Positions 33,464 to 42,061 are shown, counted from the first letter of the stretch. The stretch: DNA of 64,000 nucleotides from Sphingobacterium cellulitidis (GCA_002245855.1 NOUX01000003.1:186001-250000); one strand, 5' to 3'. Notes: generated by a model from the letters alone, not told the origin. Made by a program: numbers and translations.

Positions 33464-34651
33464 ATGACTGAAAAAATTAATCTGTCGGTGTTTAAGAAGT
33501 TTTTTTCTTCTAATACATCTGGAGGGATTCTTCTGTTTTTATGTGTGATCATATCATTAGTGATCGCAAATACACCTTCATCTACCCAGTTCAATGAACT
33601 CTTACAATACAAGTTGGGTTATGAAAATGAAACTATTCAATTAAGGTATTCTGTCAAGCAATGGATTGACGATGGATTAATGGCTATATTCTTTTTACTC
33701 GTTGGATTGGAGATCAAACGGGAGCTTGTAGAAGGTGAATTATCATCTCCCAAAAATGCATTATTACCAATTTTGGCTGCAATGGGTGGTGCTATTGTAC
33801 CGGCAATAATTTATACATTTTTTAATCATGATCAGGCTTCTCATCATGGCTGGGGAATTCCTATGGCCACGGATATTGCGTTTGCCCTTGCTATTATTTC
33901 CTTGTTGGATAAACGAGTTCCACCGAGCTTAAAGATCTTTTTAGCGGCCTTAGCCATCGTCGATGACCTATTAGCGATCTTGGTTATTGCTATTTTTTAT
34001 TCAACCGAATTACATTACACTTATTTATTATATGCCGGAGGAATCCTCGCATTACTAGTTGTATTCAACAGAACAGGTGTAAAAAGTGTCTGGGCTTATA
34101 TAATCCCTGGATTATTCATTTGGTATTTTATCCATCACTCAGGCATTCATGCTACGATTGCAGGAGTTTTGGTAGCCATGACCTTACCTACTACGCCGGA
34201 TGAGAGTGAGTCTACCTTAGAGAAATTAGAACATGCATTGGCCAATCCTGTCAATTTTATTATTATTCCATTGTTTGCCTTAGTAAATACCAATATCAGT
34301 ATTCATAGCGATATGGTACAAGGATTGAGCACCCCCTTAGGTTTAGGTATTATTCTAGGATTATTCTTCGGAAAGACCATTGGAATCTACATGACAACCT
34401 GGATCTGTGTTAAGACCAAAATTGCTAATCTTCCTGATATGGCTGGATGGAAACATATGATTGGTGTCGGGATGCTAGGTGGTATTGGATTTACGATGTC
34501 AATCTTTATTTCAATGCTATCCTTCAAGGATCCCCTTTTTATTGAAGAAGCCAAATTTGCAGTGCTTATTGGGTCCTTAATATCAGGTACTTGCGGCTAT
34601 ATGTACCTATCTTTTGTAGCAAAAAAGGACAAATTTCATGTTGAGGAATAA
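33464..34651 (+). CDS. nhaA: Na+/H+ antiporter NhaA
   Basis: NhaA exports Na+ (or Li+) in exchange for protons and maintains pH and salt homeostasis. The ATG at 33464 gives 395 residues, the family length; the frame is open back to 33398 but that part is terminator and promoter. Landmarks are SGGILLFLCVIISLVIANT, GLEIKRELVEGELSSPKNALLP, the paired Asp-Asp in ALAIVDDLLAIL (equivalent to the ion-binding pair of E. coli NhaA) and GGIGFTMSIFI. Confidence 0.96.
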   Translation: MTEKINLSVFKKFFSSNTSGGILLFLCVIISLVIANTPSSTQFNELLQYKLGYENETIQLRYSVKQWIDDGLMAIFFLLVGLEIKRELVEGELSSPKNALLPILAAMGGAIVPAIIYTFFNHDQASHHGWGIPMATDIAFALAIISLLDKRVPPSLKIFLAALAIVDDLLAILVIAIFYSTELHYTYLLYAGGILALLVVFNRTGVKSVWAYIIPGLFIWYFIHHSGIHATIAGVLVAMTLPTTPDESESTLEKLEHALANPVNFIIIPLFALVNTNISIHSDMVQGLSTPLGLGIILGLFFGKTIGIYMTTWICVKTKIANLPDMAGWKHMIGVGMLGGIGFTMSIFISMLSFKDPLFIEEAKFAVLIGSLISGTCGYMYLSFVAKKDKFHVEE

Positions 34652-34688
34652 TTACAAGTTGTAACGCCTTTTTTGCATAAATATTAAA

Positions 34689-34726
34689 AGAATGCGCGCA
34701 TATATAAAATAATATGCGCGCATTCT
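34689..34726 (+). terminator. GC-core hairpin after nhaA
   Basis: AGAATGCGCGCATAT (34689-34703) pairs perfectly with ATATGCGCGCATTCT (34712-34726) around 8 nt. It is probably the nhaA terminator, but only a short, interrupted T stretch follows. Confidence 0.55.
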
Positions 34727-34816
34727 ACTTTAAGTAAATATTTAAATAAATTCAATTGTCCTAAAACGAAAATAAAAGCTACAGATATCAGGAAATTTGG
34801 AAAGAAAAAACCTTAT

Positions 34817-34899
34817 AAAAAAAATAAAGCTTGAGTCAATCGGGCGATTGCTCAAGCTTTAAAAAATAACCTCTTATATGAGGTAATCAACCTAAACCT
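34817..34899 (-). ncRNA. Candidate small RNA A (first of three related elements)
   Basis: This is a minus-strand unit of about 83 nt with its own promoter and terminator. The 5' part contains TTAGGTTTAGGTTGATTA, followed by a small hairpin ACCTC/GAGGT (34869-34884). The 3' part is an intrinsic terminator: a 10-bp stem CTCAAGCTTT/AAAGCTTGAG (34826-34835 with 34851-34860), a 15-nt loop containing TCGCCCGA, then eight T. It has no coding potential. The promoter, loop position and flank match element B closely. The transcription start is estimated from the -7 box. Function is unknown. Confidence 0.55.
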
Positions 34900-34903
34900 A
34901 AGA

Positions 34904-34936
34904 CAAAGATAGATATTTACTTATATAAATTCCAAA
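34904..34936 (-). promoter_or_regulatory. Promoter of small RNA A
   Basis: On the minus strand: TTTG (34933-34936), 21-bp spacer, TATCTTTG (34904-34911), an ideal Bacteroidota vegetative promoter in a gap with no protein gene on that strand. Confidence 0.65.
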
Positions 34937-35008
34937 TTTATTCTAGGAAATAAACCGTATTCTAATGTATAAAATAATTAACTTGTTGGAAATCAGGGGA
35001 ATAAAATT

Positions 35009-35078
35009 AAAAAAATAAAGGTTTTCAAACGGGGAGAATGAAAACCTTTAATAACCAATTATAAACCTAAATTATGAT
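35009..35078 (-). ncRNA. Candidate small RNA B (second of three related elements)
   Basis: This minus-strand unit is about 70 nt. The 5' part reads CATAATTTAGGTT then TATAATTGGTTA and is nearly identical to element C. The 3' part is an intrinsic terminator with a 10-bp stem GAAAACCTTT/AAAGGTTTTC (35017-35026 with 35040-35049), a 13-nt loop with TCTCCCCG in its centre, and a T7 tract after one A. It lies in tandem with element A, 109 bp away. No protein is encoded. The C-rich loop is the sort of seed used by several bacterial antisense RNAs. Confidence 0.6.
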
Positions 35079-35082
35079 ACCA

Positions 35083-35114
35083 CAAAGATAGTGTACATTT
35101 TACACATATCCAAA
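35083..35114 (-). promoter_or_regulatory. Promoter of small RNA B
   Basis: On the minus strand: TTTG (35111-35114), 20-bp spacer, TATCTTTG (35083-35090). It has the same -7 sequence as the promoter of element A. Confidence 0.65.
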
Positions 35115-35169
35115 TCTTTTTTAAAATAAATTATTACCCTCCCCTGATTCCGGAGAAAATTGTTTATAT

Positions 35170-35177
35170 TATATTTG
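35170..35177 (+). promoter_or_regulatory. -7 promoter element of ribE
   Basis: TATATTTG fits TAnnTTTG and ends 18 bases before the ribE ATG at 35196. No FMN-riboswitch-like structure fits in so short a leader. Confidence 0.45.
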
Positions 35178-35195
35178 AAAAAAACATTCAGAAAT

Positions 35196-35786
35196 ATGTT
35201 TACAGGCATTATAGAAACATTAGGAACAGTTAAGAAAATTGAGTTAGAACAAAGCAATATTCATTTCTTCATTGAATCATCCATTAGCGCAGAACTCAAA
35301 ATAGATCAAAGTGTATCCCACAACGGAGTTTGTTTAACAGTTGTTGGTCTTGAAGGTGATGAACATCAAGTCACTGCTATCCATGAGACATTAGAAAAAA
35401 GTAATTTAGGAAAGTTGAAGGTTGGCGACCTTGTAAATCTAGAGCGATGTGTTAAAGTAGATGGTCGTCTGGATGGACATATTGTACAAGGCCATGTGGA
35501 TCAGCCCGCTATCTGTACTGCGGTTGAACCTCAGGAAGGTAGTGCAATCTATACCTTTGAATACGATTCAAAATTAAATAATATGACCGTTGAAAAAGGC
35601 TCCATCACTGTCAATGGAATTAGTTTAACAGTTGTGAATTCTGAAAAAAATAGCTTCTCAGTAGCGATTATACCTTACACTTTAGAGCATACCAATCTTA
35701 AAACCATTGAGGTTGGTTCTACTGTAAATTTAGAGTTCGATATTATTGGGAAATATGTAAGCAAGCTGCTTGCTTTAAGAGATTAA
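35196..35786 (+). CDS. ribE: Riboflavin synthase, alpha subunit
   Basis: This enzyme converts two molecules of 6,7-dimethyl-8-ribityllumazine into riboflavin plus the pyrimidine donor. The 196-residue protein is a tandem duplication of the lumazine-binding fold: MFTGIIETLGTV...SVSHNGVCLTVV in the first half and GHIVQGHVDQ...GSITVNGISLTVV in the second. MFTGII is the invariant N-terminus, which fixes the start at 35196 despite an open frame to 35160. It stands alone, without other rib genes. Confidence 0.96.
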   Translation: MFTGIIETLGTVKKIELEQSNIHFFIESSISAELKIDQSVSHNGVCLTVVGLEGDEHQVTAIHETLEKSNLGKLKVGDLVNLERCVKVDGRLDGHIVQGHVDQPAICTAVEPQEGSAIYTFEYDSKLNNMTVEKGSITVNGISLTVVNSEKNSFSVAIIPYTLEHTNLKTIEVGSTVNLEFDIIGKYVSKLLALRD

Positions 35787-35791
35787 TAAAA

Positions 35792-35820
35792 AATGGGCTT
35801 TTTATACTGAAAAGCCCATT
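35792..35820. terminator. Terminator shared by ribE and oxyR, inside the oxyR 3' end
   Basis: AATGGGCTTTT (35792-35802) pairs with AAAAGCCCATT (35810-35820). The oxyR stop codon (35802-35804) and its last codons lie within this hairpin. A T run follows on the minus strand. Confidence 0.7.
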
Positions 35821-36743
35821 ACTTCTTTTTTACGTTTTGATTTAAACTTCTCAGGAACGACATTTAAGATCTCATTCTTCAACATATTGATAGCATGTTT
35901 CTTGACGTAGTTTTGAGGAGTCACCAAACTGATTTCCCTAACAGGTTCAGGAGTTTTAAAATAACGTACATGAGCCAATTGATCCTCATCATAATTAGAA
36001 ATGCTCATTTCTGGTAAAATGGTCAATCCACCATTCAAATCTACCATCCTCTTCAAAGTCTCTACACTCCCAGTATTATAATCAAAGGTTCCTTCCTTGG
36101 ATTGGTTGTGCTTGTAATTGCAAATATTCAAAACCTGTCCCCGCATGCAGTGGCCTTCATTTAGCAACCATAATTTCTCATTCGAAATATCTTCAATATT
36201 GATCATTTTCTTCTCGAAGACCTGACTTTTTTCGGAAACATAGGCAACAAATGTTTCATAAAAGAGTGGCATTTCCTGAATTACCGGGTCATGCAACGGA
36301 GTGGATAGGATACCACAGTCCAAAGTTCCAATTTTCAATTCCTGAATTATCTGTTCTGTTGTATACTCCCAGATTTGTAATTTAAGCTTGTTATATTTCT
36401 TCATAAAGCTTGAAATTACAGTAGGTAAAAGATATGGTGCGACAGTAGGTATTACACCAATTTTTAACTCTCCGGTCAATTCGCCACGTTCAGCTTGAAG
36501 AATCTCGGAGATTTTCTTGCTCTCGGTCAAAACCGTTCTTGCCTGTTCGATAATTTTTTCGCCAATTTCTGTTGGAACAACAGGTTGGCGGCTTCTATCA
36601 AATATTTTAACGCCTAAGGATTCCTCTAATTTTTGGATCTGCATACTTAAGGTAGGCTGTGTGACAAAACATTTTTCAGCAGCAGCAACAAAACTTCTGT
36701 AAGTGTCGACAGCAATAATATATTCTAATTGGACTAGAGTCAT
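35802..36743 (-). CDS. oxyR: Peroxide-sensing LysR-type regulator OxyR
   Basis: OxyR senses H2O2 by forming a disulfide and activates catalase and peroxidase genes. The 313-residue protein has a LysR winged helix (residues 5-60) and a regulatory domain with Cys199 (EGHCMRGQ) and Cys208 (NICNYK). The two Cys have the same spacing and numbering as the redox pair of E. coli OxyR, which sets it apart from generic LysR proteins. It is a single gene; its final codons form part of a terminator hairpin. Confidence 0.93.
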   Translation of the reverse strand: MTLVQLEYIIAVDTYRSFVAAAEKCFVTQPTLSMQIQKLEESLGVKIFDRSRQPVVPTEIGEKIIEQARTVLTESKKISEILQAERGELTGELKIGVIPTVAPYLLPTVISSFMKKYNKLKLQIWEYTTEQIIQELKIGTLDCGILSTPLHDPVIQEMPLFYETFVAYVSEKSQVFEKKMINIEDISNEKLWLLNEGHCMRGQVLNICNYKHNQSKEGTFDYNTGSVETLKRMVDLNGGLTILPEMSISNYDEDQLAHVRYFKTPEPVREISLVTPQNYVKKHAINMLKNEILNVVPEKFKSKRKKEVMGFSV

Positions 36744-36824
36744 TCTATAAATTTTAACTATACAAATGTACTGAAGTTATCATGTTATTCGTAATCAGCA
36801 TTTAAATAAGACATAAAACAAACA

Positions 36825-36846
36825 AAGCCTGGATAAATCCAGGCTT
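36825..36846 (-). terminator. Terminator of the 102-residue protein gene
   Basis: AAGCCTGGAT pairs with ATCCAGGCTT around two bases; T-rich sequence follows on the minus strand. Confidence 0.7.
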
Positions 36847-36867
36847 CGTGTTAATCAACAGATCATT

Positions 36868-37176
36868 TTAATGATGATTCTGCTTGTATTTCATTTCTAA
36901 ATCCAAGATGATATCTCGTTTTTTCCCTTCAATCAAGGATAAATTCCCGGCAACAAATACTCCCTTTTCATCGGTTTTAGTATTTCTTATTCCGTACACT
37001 GAAGATTCATCCGCAGGATCTGATTCGCCTTCATATCTATACAAAACATCGATCTCATAAATTGCTGCTTCATCTGACAATTGATCAAACTCCACATTAT
37101 AATCTATGGTATATCCTTTTTTAGACAGATTATCCAAGGCTTCCGTCATGGTTGCATATTTAAAAGTCTTATCCAT
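36868..37176 (-). CDS. Small conserved Bacteroidota protein, function unknown
   Basis: The 102-residue soluble protein contains EALDNLSKKGYTIDYNVEF, EIDVLYRYEGESDPADESSVYGI and a GVFVAG segment. I recall that database relatives are often labelled phosphoribosylpyrophosphate synthetase, but the protein is a third of the needed size and has none of that enzyme's motifs, so the label should not be copied. The real function is unknown. It is monocistronic with its own terminator. Confidence 0.75.
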   Translation of the reverse strand: MDKTFKYATMTEALDNLSKKGYTIDYNVEFDQLSDEAAIYEIDVLYRYEGESDPADESSVYGIRNTKTDEKGVFVAGNLSLIEGKKRDIILDLEMKYKQNHH

Positions 37177-37259
37177 TTTATATTTTTATGTTCGTTTCTA
37201 TAAAAACACATAACTTTGAGTATTGTTTCAATTAGATATAACAAAGTAAGAATTAGAAC

Positions 37260-38063
37260 ATGGCTCATATCCCCCCTCCTACAAAACACACAGCCCCAGA
37301 AGCATTTGAAAGATTACTCGACGTATTAAACACCTTAAGGATTGAATGTCCATGGGATAGAAAGCAAACCATGGAATCTTTGCGGCATTTGACAATCGAA
37401 GAATTGTATGAGCTAACTGATGCCATTCTAGAGAAGGATTATCAAGAAATTAAAAAGGAACTCGGGGATATATTGATGCACCTTGTTTTTTATGCTAAAA
37501 TAGCGGATGAAGAAAACCAATTTAATATTGTTGATGTCTTGAATGCTGTTTGCGACAAGTTAATTACTCGCCATCCTCATATTTATTCAGATATCCAGGT
37601 TAAAGATGACGAGGAAGTCAAACAAAATTGGGAGTCTATCAAATTGAAAGAAGGCAATAAATCTGTTTTACAAGGTGTCCCTCAAAGTCTGCCTGCCTTA
37701 GTTAAAGCTTATCGTATTCAGGACAAGGTTCGTGGCGTTGGATTTGATTGGGAGGATAAAACGGAAGTTTGGAATAAGGTTGAAGAGGAATTGGCAGAAT
37801 TCAAAGCTGAATTTGACTTAAAAACTGGCGCCATTGACCAAGAAAAAGCAGAAGCTGAATTTGGAGACCTCTTGTTTTCTTTGATCAACTACGCTAGACA
37901 TATTGGCATCAATCCCGAAAATGCCCTTGAAAAAACCAACAAAAAATTCATCCATAGATTTACCTATTTGGAGGCTAAAGCAGCCGAAAATGGACAGGTA
38001 TTAAAAGACATGACTTTGGAGGAAATGGATGTTTACTGGAATGAAGCTAAAAAGCTGAAATAA
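37260..38063 (+). CDS. mazG: Nucleoside triphosphate pyrophosphohydrolase MazG
   Basis: MazG hydrolyses (d)NTPs to monophosphates and pyrophosphate, a housekeeping function. The 267-residue protein contains two MazG repeats. The first has LRIECPWDRKQTMESLRHLTIEELYELTDAI and KKELGDILMHLVFYAKIA with the acidic EExxE/ExxD metal ligands; the second carries EEELAEFKAEF...EAEFGDLLFSLINYARH. The length agrees with E. coli MazG (263). Confidence 0.95.
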   Translation: MAHIPPPTKHTAPEAFERLLDVLNTLRIECPWDRKQTMESLRHLTIEELYELTDAILEKDYQEIKKELGDILMHLVFYAKIADEENQFNIVDVLNAVCDKLITRHPHIYSDIQVKDDEEVKQNWESIKLKEGNKSVLQGVPQSLPALVKAYRIQDKVRGVGFDWEDKTEVWNKVEEELAEFKAEFDLKTGAIDQEKAEAEFGDLLFSLINYARHIGINPENALEKTNKKFIHRFTYLEAKAAENGQVLKDMTLEEMDVYWNEAKKLK

Positions 38064-38115
38064 TTGGACTTCTGTTATTTTCTTGATAACTTTAATTCGG
38101 TACAAAACCAATCGT

Positions 38116-39291
38116 ATGCAAATTCTTTTGAAGTTTCTAAAGTGGCTTGGAATAATCCTCGGATCAGTTTTATTAGTAGCCGTAGTCTATTTATATGCAA
38201 CAGGTAAAGACTTTCTAATCAAAGGTGTTTATGTCACTTATCTTCATGGACACAAAACCGCTTACCTAGACGATTACCGATTCTTTGATAACCATAGCAT
38301 CGATATTGGTCAGCCTCAACCTTGGAATATTTCAAAAGAATATAACTCTGTCAAAATTACAGATAGCTTAAAAAGTATCCATGAAAGATGGAAGTCAGTG
38401 GCTTATATGATCATTCATAGGGACAGTATGTGGTTTGAGGAGTACTATAATGGATATTCAGATTCTTCAAGATCTAATTCCTTCTCAATGGCAAAAAGTA
38501 TGGTAGCCGCGATATTAGGAAAAACAATTGAAGCTGGCCAAGTAAAAAGCCTTCAACAGAAGGTTAAGGATTTTGTTCCCGAATTGATTGGTCCATATGC
38601 GGACTCCCTAAAAATGGTAGACTTGGTTTCTATGAGTTCAGGTATGAAATGGGATGAAAGTTATTACGATCCTTTCTCAATTACCACCAGATTATATTTT
38701 GACAAGGATATAGTTGGCACCTTGGATCAACTCCCAATCAATAATCAACCAGGACAAGAATTTATTTATAAAAGTGGCGATACCCAGCTCTTAGGCATCG
38801 CTCTTCAACGTGCTACTAAAAAATCCTTATCTGAATTACTATCACAATATTTCTGGAAACCAATGGGTGCTGAACATCCAGCCTTATGGCAAGTGGACAG
38901 TGAGAAAAATGGCATTGAAAAGGCATATTGTTGTGTGGCCTCAAATGCTCGGGATTTTGCAAGATTTGGCAAGTTGTATCTGCAGCATGGCCAATGGAAT
39001 GGAAATCAACTTTTAGACTCTGCCTATATCCAGCAATCGGTTACCAATACTTTCCCGGCATCACCTGAATATGGATACGGTTGGTGGATTGGAAAATACA
39101 AGGACAAGGATTACTTCTATATGGATGGTCACTTGGGGCAATATGTTATTGTAATCCCACAAGATGATTTAATCATCGTTCGTCTTGGACATGGAATTGG
39201 TGGTAAACCAAGAAGTAATCCCGGATCAGCTTTCTATAATTTTATCGAACAGGCATATATTATGCTAGGCAACAGAGTCAACAATAATTAG
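38116..39291 (+). CDS. Serine hydrolase of the beta-lactamase/PBP-like fold
   Basis: Starting from the ATG at 38116 the product is 391 residues; an upstream ATG at 38083 would add 11 residues and sit on a promoter-like TAACTTTA. One N-terminal membrane helix (about 5-27) anchors it, with the catalytic domain outside. The SxxK motif is Ser124-Met-Ala-Lys127 (SFSMAK), and YKSGDTQ supplies the second-motif Tyr. This is the class C beta-lactamase/esterase family (Pfam beta-lactamase). The substrate could be a peptide, ester or cell-wall fragment; true beta-lactamase activity is unlikely to be its main role. Confidence 0.85.
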   Translation: MQILLKFLKWLGIILGSVLLVAVVYLYATGKDFLIKGVYVTYLHGHKTAYLDDYRFFDNHSIDIGQPQPWNISKEYNSVKITDSLKSIHERWKSVAYMIIHRDSMWFEEYYNGYSDSSRSNSFSMAKSMVAAILGKTIEAGQVKSLQQKVKDFVPELIGPYADSLKMVDLVSMSSGMKWDESYYDPFSITTRLYFDKDIVGTLDQLPINNQPGQEFIYKSGDTQLLGIALQRATKKSLSELLSQYFWKPMGAEHPALWQVDSEKNGIEKAYCCVASNARDFARFGKLYLQHGQWNGNQLLDSAYIQQSVTNTFPASPEYGYGWWIGKYKDKDYFYMDGHLGQYVIVIPQDDLIIVRLGHGIGGKPRSNPGSAFYNFIEQAYIMLGNRVNNN

Positions 39292-39331
39292 CCAAACTCC
39301 TGTAATAAAGCGGTTCTATAGATAATATTTG

Positions 39332-39339
39332 TATTTTTG
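39332..39339 (+). promoter_or_regulatory. -7 promoter element just before the HAD gene
   Basis: TATTTTTG fits TAnnTTTG and ends 5 bases before the ATG at 39345, so the mRNA would be leaderless or nearly so. Confidence 0.45.
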
Positions 39340-39344
39340 CTGCA

Positions 39345-40013
39345 ATGAAAGAATTAGCAGTAATATTCGATATGGATGGCGTAATTGCCCACACTAATCC
39401 ATACCATGCCCAAGCCTTTGAAGCATTTTTTGACAAATATCAAATCCCATATTCTGATGAAGAATTTGAGAAACATATGTATGGCAAACACAATAGCTAT
39501 ATTTTCACTCATTTCTTCAAAAGACATATTGCAGGTGAAGAGTTATTAAGTCTAGAAAGAGAAAAAGAAGGACTTTTCAGAGAAATCTACAAATCTGAAG
39601 CAAAGCCAATCCCTTATTTACCGGATTTTCTAAATAATTTGAAAGAGAATAATATCAAAACGGGAGTTGCTACCTCGGCTCCGCGTGCCAATATGGACTT
39701 AATTCTAGATGTATTGGAAATCAGAAATTTCTTTCAATCTACGCTAGGATCTGAAAATGTAGAATTACATAAACCTCATCCTGAAGTTTATTTGAAATCA
39801 GCTAATAACCTAAACATGAACCCACAACATTGTTTTGTTTTTGAAGATTCATTTTCAGGAGTTACTGCAGGATTAAATGCAGACATGAATGTAATTGGCG
39901 TTCTCAGCTCGCATAAAAAGGAAGATTTACCAGTTTGTCTGGATTATATTGACAACTATAAAAATATGAGCGTAGATAGACTAAAATCACTTTACGAGCA
40001 GCATGTGGGATAA
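39345..40013 (+). CDS. HAD-family phosphatase/phosphoglucomutase-like hydrolase
   Basis: The 222-residue protein has the HAD nucleophile motif FDMDGVIAHTNPYH (Asp9 and Asp11), a helical cap, motif II TSAPR, Lys in HKPHPEVY and motif IV FEDSFSGVTAG. The beta-phosphoglucomutase/sugar-phosphatase subgroup (HAD-IA) fits best. The substrate is unknown. It overlaps the TauE-like permease gene by 11 bp, which suggests coupled expression. Confidence 0.87.
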   Translation: MKELAVIFDMDGVIAHTNPYHAQAFEAFFDKYQIPYSDEEFEKHMYGKHNSYIFTHFFKRHIAGEELLSLEREKEGLFREIYKSEAKPIPYLPDFLNNLKENNIKTGVATSAPRANMDLILDVLEIRNFFQSTLGSENVELHKPHPEVYLKSANNLNMNPQHCFVFEDSFSGVTAGLNADMNVIGVLSSHKKEDLPVCLDYIDNYKNMSVDRLKSLYEQHVG

Positions 40014-40776
40014 TGCATTAGAACTAATTCCCTCCCCTGGCGCGTGGATCCTTTATTTCTTCTGCGCCATGCTTATCGGAGTTTCTAAAACAGGTATTCA
40101 AAATGTAGGAACCTTTACCATTCCTATGTTTGCGATCTTGTTTGGAGCGAAATTTTCTACGGGGATAGTTCTAATTCTATTATGTATGGCTGATTTATTG
40201 GCTGTAATCTATTATCGGAAGCAATTTATTTGGTCAGAAATAAAATCCATGCTTCCCTTTTCCATGTTGGGATTGTTTATAGGATTGTTTGTTGGGGAAT
40301 ATATTGATGACGGGACCTTTAAATTCATTATGGGTGCTTGTATATTCATCAGTGTACTTTTGATGATTTGGGGAACCAATAAGGCCAAAAAAAGTCAGGA
40401 TAGCAAGGATTTTACAGATAACTGGTGGTATTCACCAGCCTTCGGATTATTAGTAGGTTTCTCGACAATGATTGGCAATGCTGCCGGACCAGCCCTGACT
40501 ATTTATCTGTTGACTAGAAAACTCAATAAAGTAACCTTGGTGGCTACTGGTGCTTGGTTCATTATGATCCTTAATTTCTCCAAAATCCCATTGCAGCTAT
40601 TCGTTTGGAAGAACCTGACCTGGGAAGGCATTATCTTAAATTGCTTAGCTATTCCCTTTATTTTATTGGGAGGTTACATAGGTATCAAACTTGTGAAAGT
40701 TATTCCTGAGAAAGAATTTAAGATTGTTATTCTAGCTTTAGTCATCATATCTTCATTGATGCTGATGTTTGGCTAG
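40003..40776 (+). CDS. TauE/SafE-family membrane permease
   Basis: The 257-residue protein has about eight membrane helices in two halves, with the family repeats GVSKTGIQNVGTFTIP and GFSTMIGNAAGPALTIYLL. TauE/SafE proteins are proposed exporters of sulfite, sulfonates or other organic anions. A link with the sulfate-assimilation operon elsewhere in the window is possible but unsupported by distance. It is translationally coupled to the HAD gene, so a phosphorylated or organic-acid substrate shared by both is another idea. Confidence 0.85.
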   Translation: MWDNALELIPSPGAWILYFFCAMLIGVSKTGIQNVGTFTIPMFAILFGAKFSTGIVLILLCMADLLAVIYYRKQFIWSEIKSMLPFSMLGLFIGLFVGEYIDDGTFKFIMGACIFISVLLMIWGTNKAKKSQDSKDFTDNWWYSPAFGLLVGFSTMIGNAAGPALTIYLLTRKLNKVTLVATGAWFIMILNFSKIPLQLFVWKNLTWEGIILNCLAIPFILLGGYIGIKLVKVIPEKEFKIVILALVIISSLMLMFG

Positions 40777-40795
40777 TAAATCAAAATATAATAGA

Positions 40796-40830
40796 AAAAG
40801 GGAAGTATAAATGTAGACTTCCCTTTTCTA
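40796..40830. terminator. Terminator between the permease and the OmpA-like gene
   Basis: AAAAGGGAAG (40796-40805) pairs with CTTCCCTTTT (40818-40827), between convergent genes. Confidence 0.8.
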
Positions 40831-40849
40831 TTTTATTTAATCGTATAGT

Positions 40850-41743
40850 TTAAAACGATGTTGTGTCGACAGGAACCTCAGAGTTCTCTGTTTCCGGAGC
40901 CTTATCAATTAACTCCATAAACTGATCAAGTTTAGGGGTAATGATAATCTGAGTTCTACGGTTTTTAGATTTTCCGTCTGCACTATTGTTGCTAGCAACT
41001 GGGTTGTATTCACCACGTCCACCAGCGGTCAAGCGTTTAGGATCTACACCATAAGTGTTCTGTAATGCTTGAACAACAGATGATGCTCTCAAGGTACTTA
41101 AATCCCAGTTGTTACGAATATTTGGTTTCGAAATCGGATCTGTATCAGTATTACCTTCAATCAACACATCGTAATCTTTGTAATCTTGGATGATCTTAGC
41201 AATTTTTGATAAAGTCTCGCCTGCACGATCTGAAATTTCATAGCTTCCTGATTTATACAACATATTATCAGATAATGAAATATAAACCACACCTTTTAAT
41301 ACTTGAACATCCACATCTTGCATTTCTTCACGGCTAAGTGAACGAGTCAAGTTGTTTGTCAACACCATATTAAGTGAATCACTTTTTTGTTTGGTATTTA
41401 CTAAATGTTGAATGTATTTATTTGAGGCGTTGATTTCATCCACCAATTTGGAAATATTGACATTTCCTTGCGTATTTTGGTTAATACTATTATCCAAAGT
41501 TCCTTGAAGTTTTGCTAAAGCTTCTCTCAATCCTGCATTATTCTTCCGTTCAATCTCAAGCTGTTCTTCTAAACTTTTTACTCTGGTTTTGCTTTCAGCA
41601 AGGTCTAATTGACTTTGGTTATATTTGTCACCCAATTCTTTATACTGAGCTTCCAAAGCTCGGTGTGTTTTCTTGCTAACTCCACAAGAGGTAATCAACA
41701 AGGCTGACATTAATAATAATGGTACGCTAATTCTCTTAATCAT
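40850..41743 (-). CDS. OmpA-family lipoprotein
   Basis: The 297-residue protein has a lipoprotein signal peptide ending at Cys20 (LLITSC), a long coiled coil (about 25-130) and a C-terminal OmpA/MotB peptidoglycan-binding domain (about 150-270; LIEGNTDTDPI, LSTLRASSVVQALQ, GRGEYNPVASN, KSKNRRTQIIITP). It should tether the outer membrane to the peptidoglycan. There is no beta-barrel. It is monocistronic, and the 318 bp upstream to 42061 are AT-rich with no feature that I can name. Confidence 0.92.
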   Translation of the reverse strand: MIKRISVPLLLMSALLITSCGVSKKTHRALEAQYKELGDKYNQSQLDLAESKTRVKSLEEQLEIERKNNAGLREALAKLQGTLDNSINQNTQGNVNISKLVDEINASNKYIQHLVNTKQKSDSLNMVLTNNLTRSLSREEMQDVDVQVLKGVVYISLSDNMLYKSGSYEISDRAGETLSKIAKIIQDYKDYDVLIEGNTDTDPISKPNIRNNWDLSTLRASSVVQALQNTYGVDPKRLTAGGRGEYNPVASNNSADGKSKNRRTQIIITPKLDQFMELIDKAPETENSEVPVDTTSF

Positions 41744-42061
41744 AACGCTTGATTTTGTTTCTATTCGTATTTATTACGCTAATGTTAAGCAAAAGGAATG
41801 CCTTTTATCTAAAATTAACTTTTATTAACTCTAAATTTTCTATTAAATCCCCTTTTCAGTTCAATAAACGAAGATTATTGTCGAAATATTTTATTTTAAA
41901 TGTAAGACCAAAATTTCATATTAATCCAAAAAAGAAAAAATATATTATCGTTTTTCGGTAAAATTATTTTTAAACATTTCCAATTCTAAAAACTGAAGTT
42001 TTCTACTTTTTATCTTAAAAATAAATATTGGGAATCAAATGAATAAGGTTAATATTTATTC

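Noticed and set aside
35074..35091. Mini-frame MIPQR on the plus strand at small RNA B, and a similar MNTS at 42125-42139
   Set aside because: They are 4-5 codons long, differ between copies, and promoter and terminator signals place the transcript on the other strand.
35121..35169. Looked for an FMN riboswitch before ribE
   Set aside because: The leader between the -7 box and the ATG is about 15-20 nt, too short for the RFN element, and none of its conserved sequence is visible.
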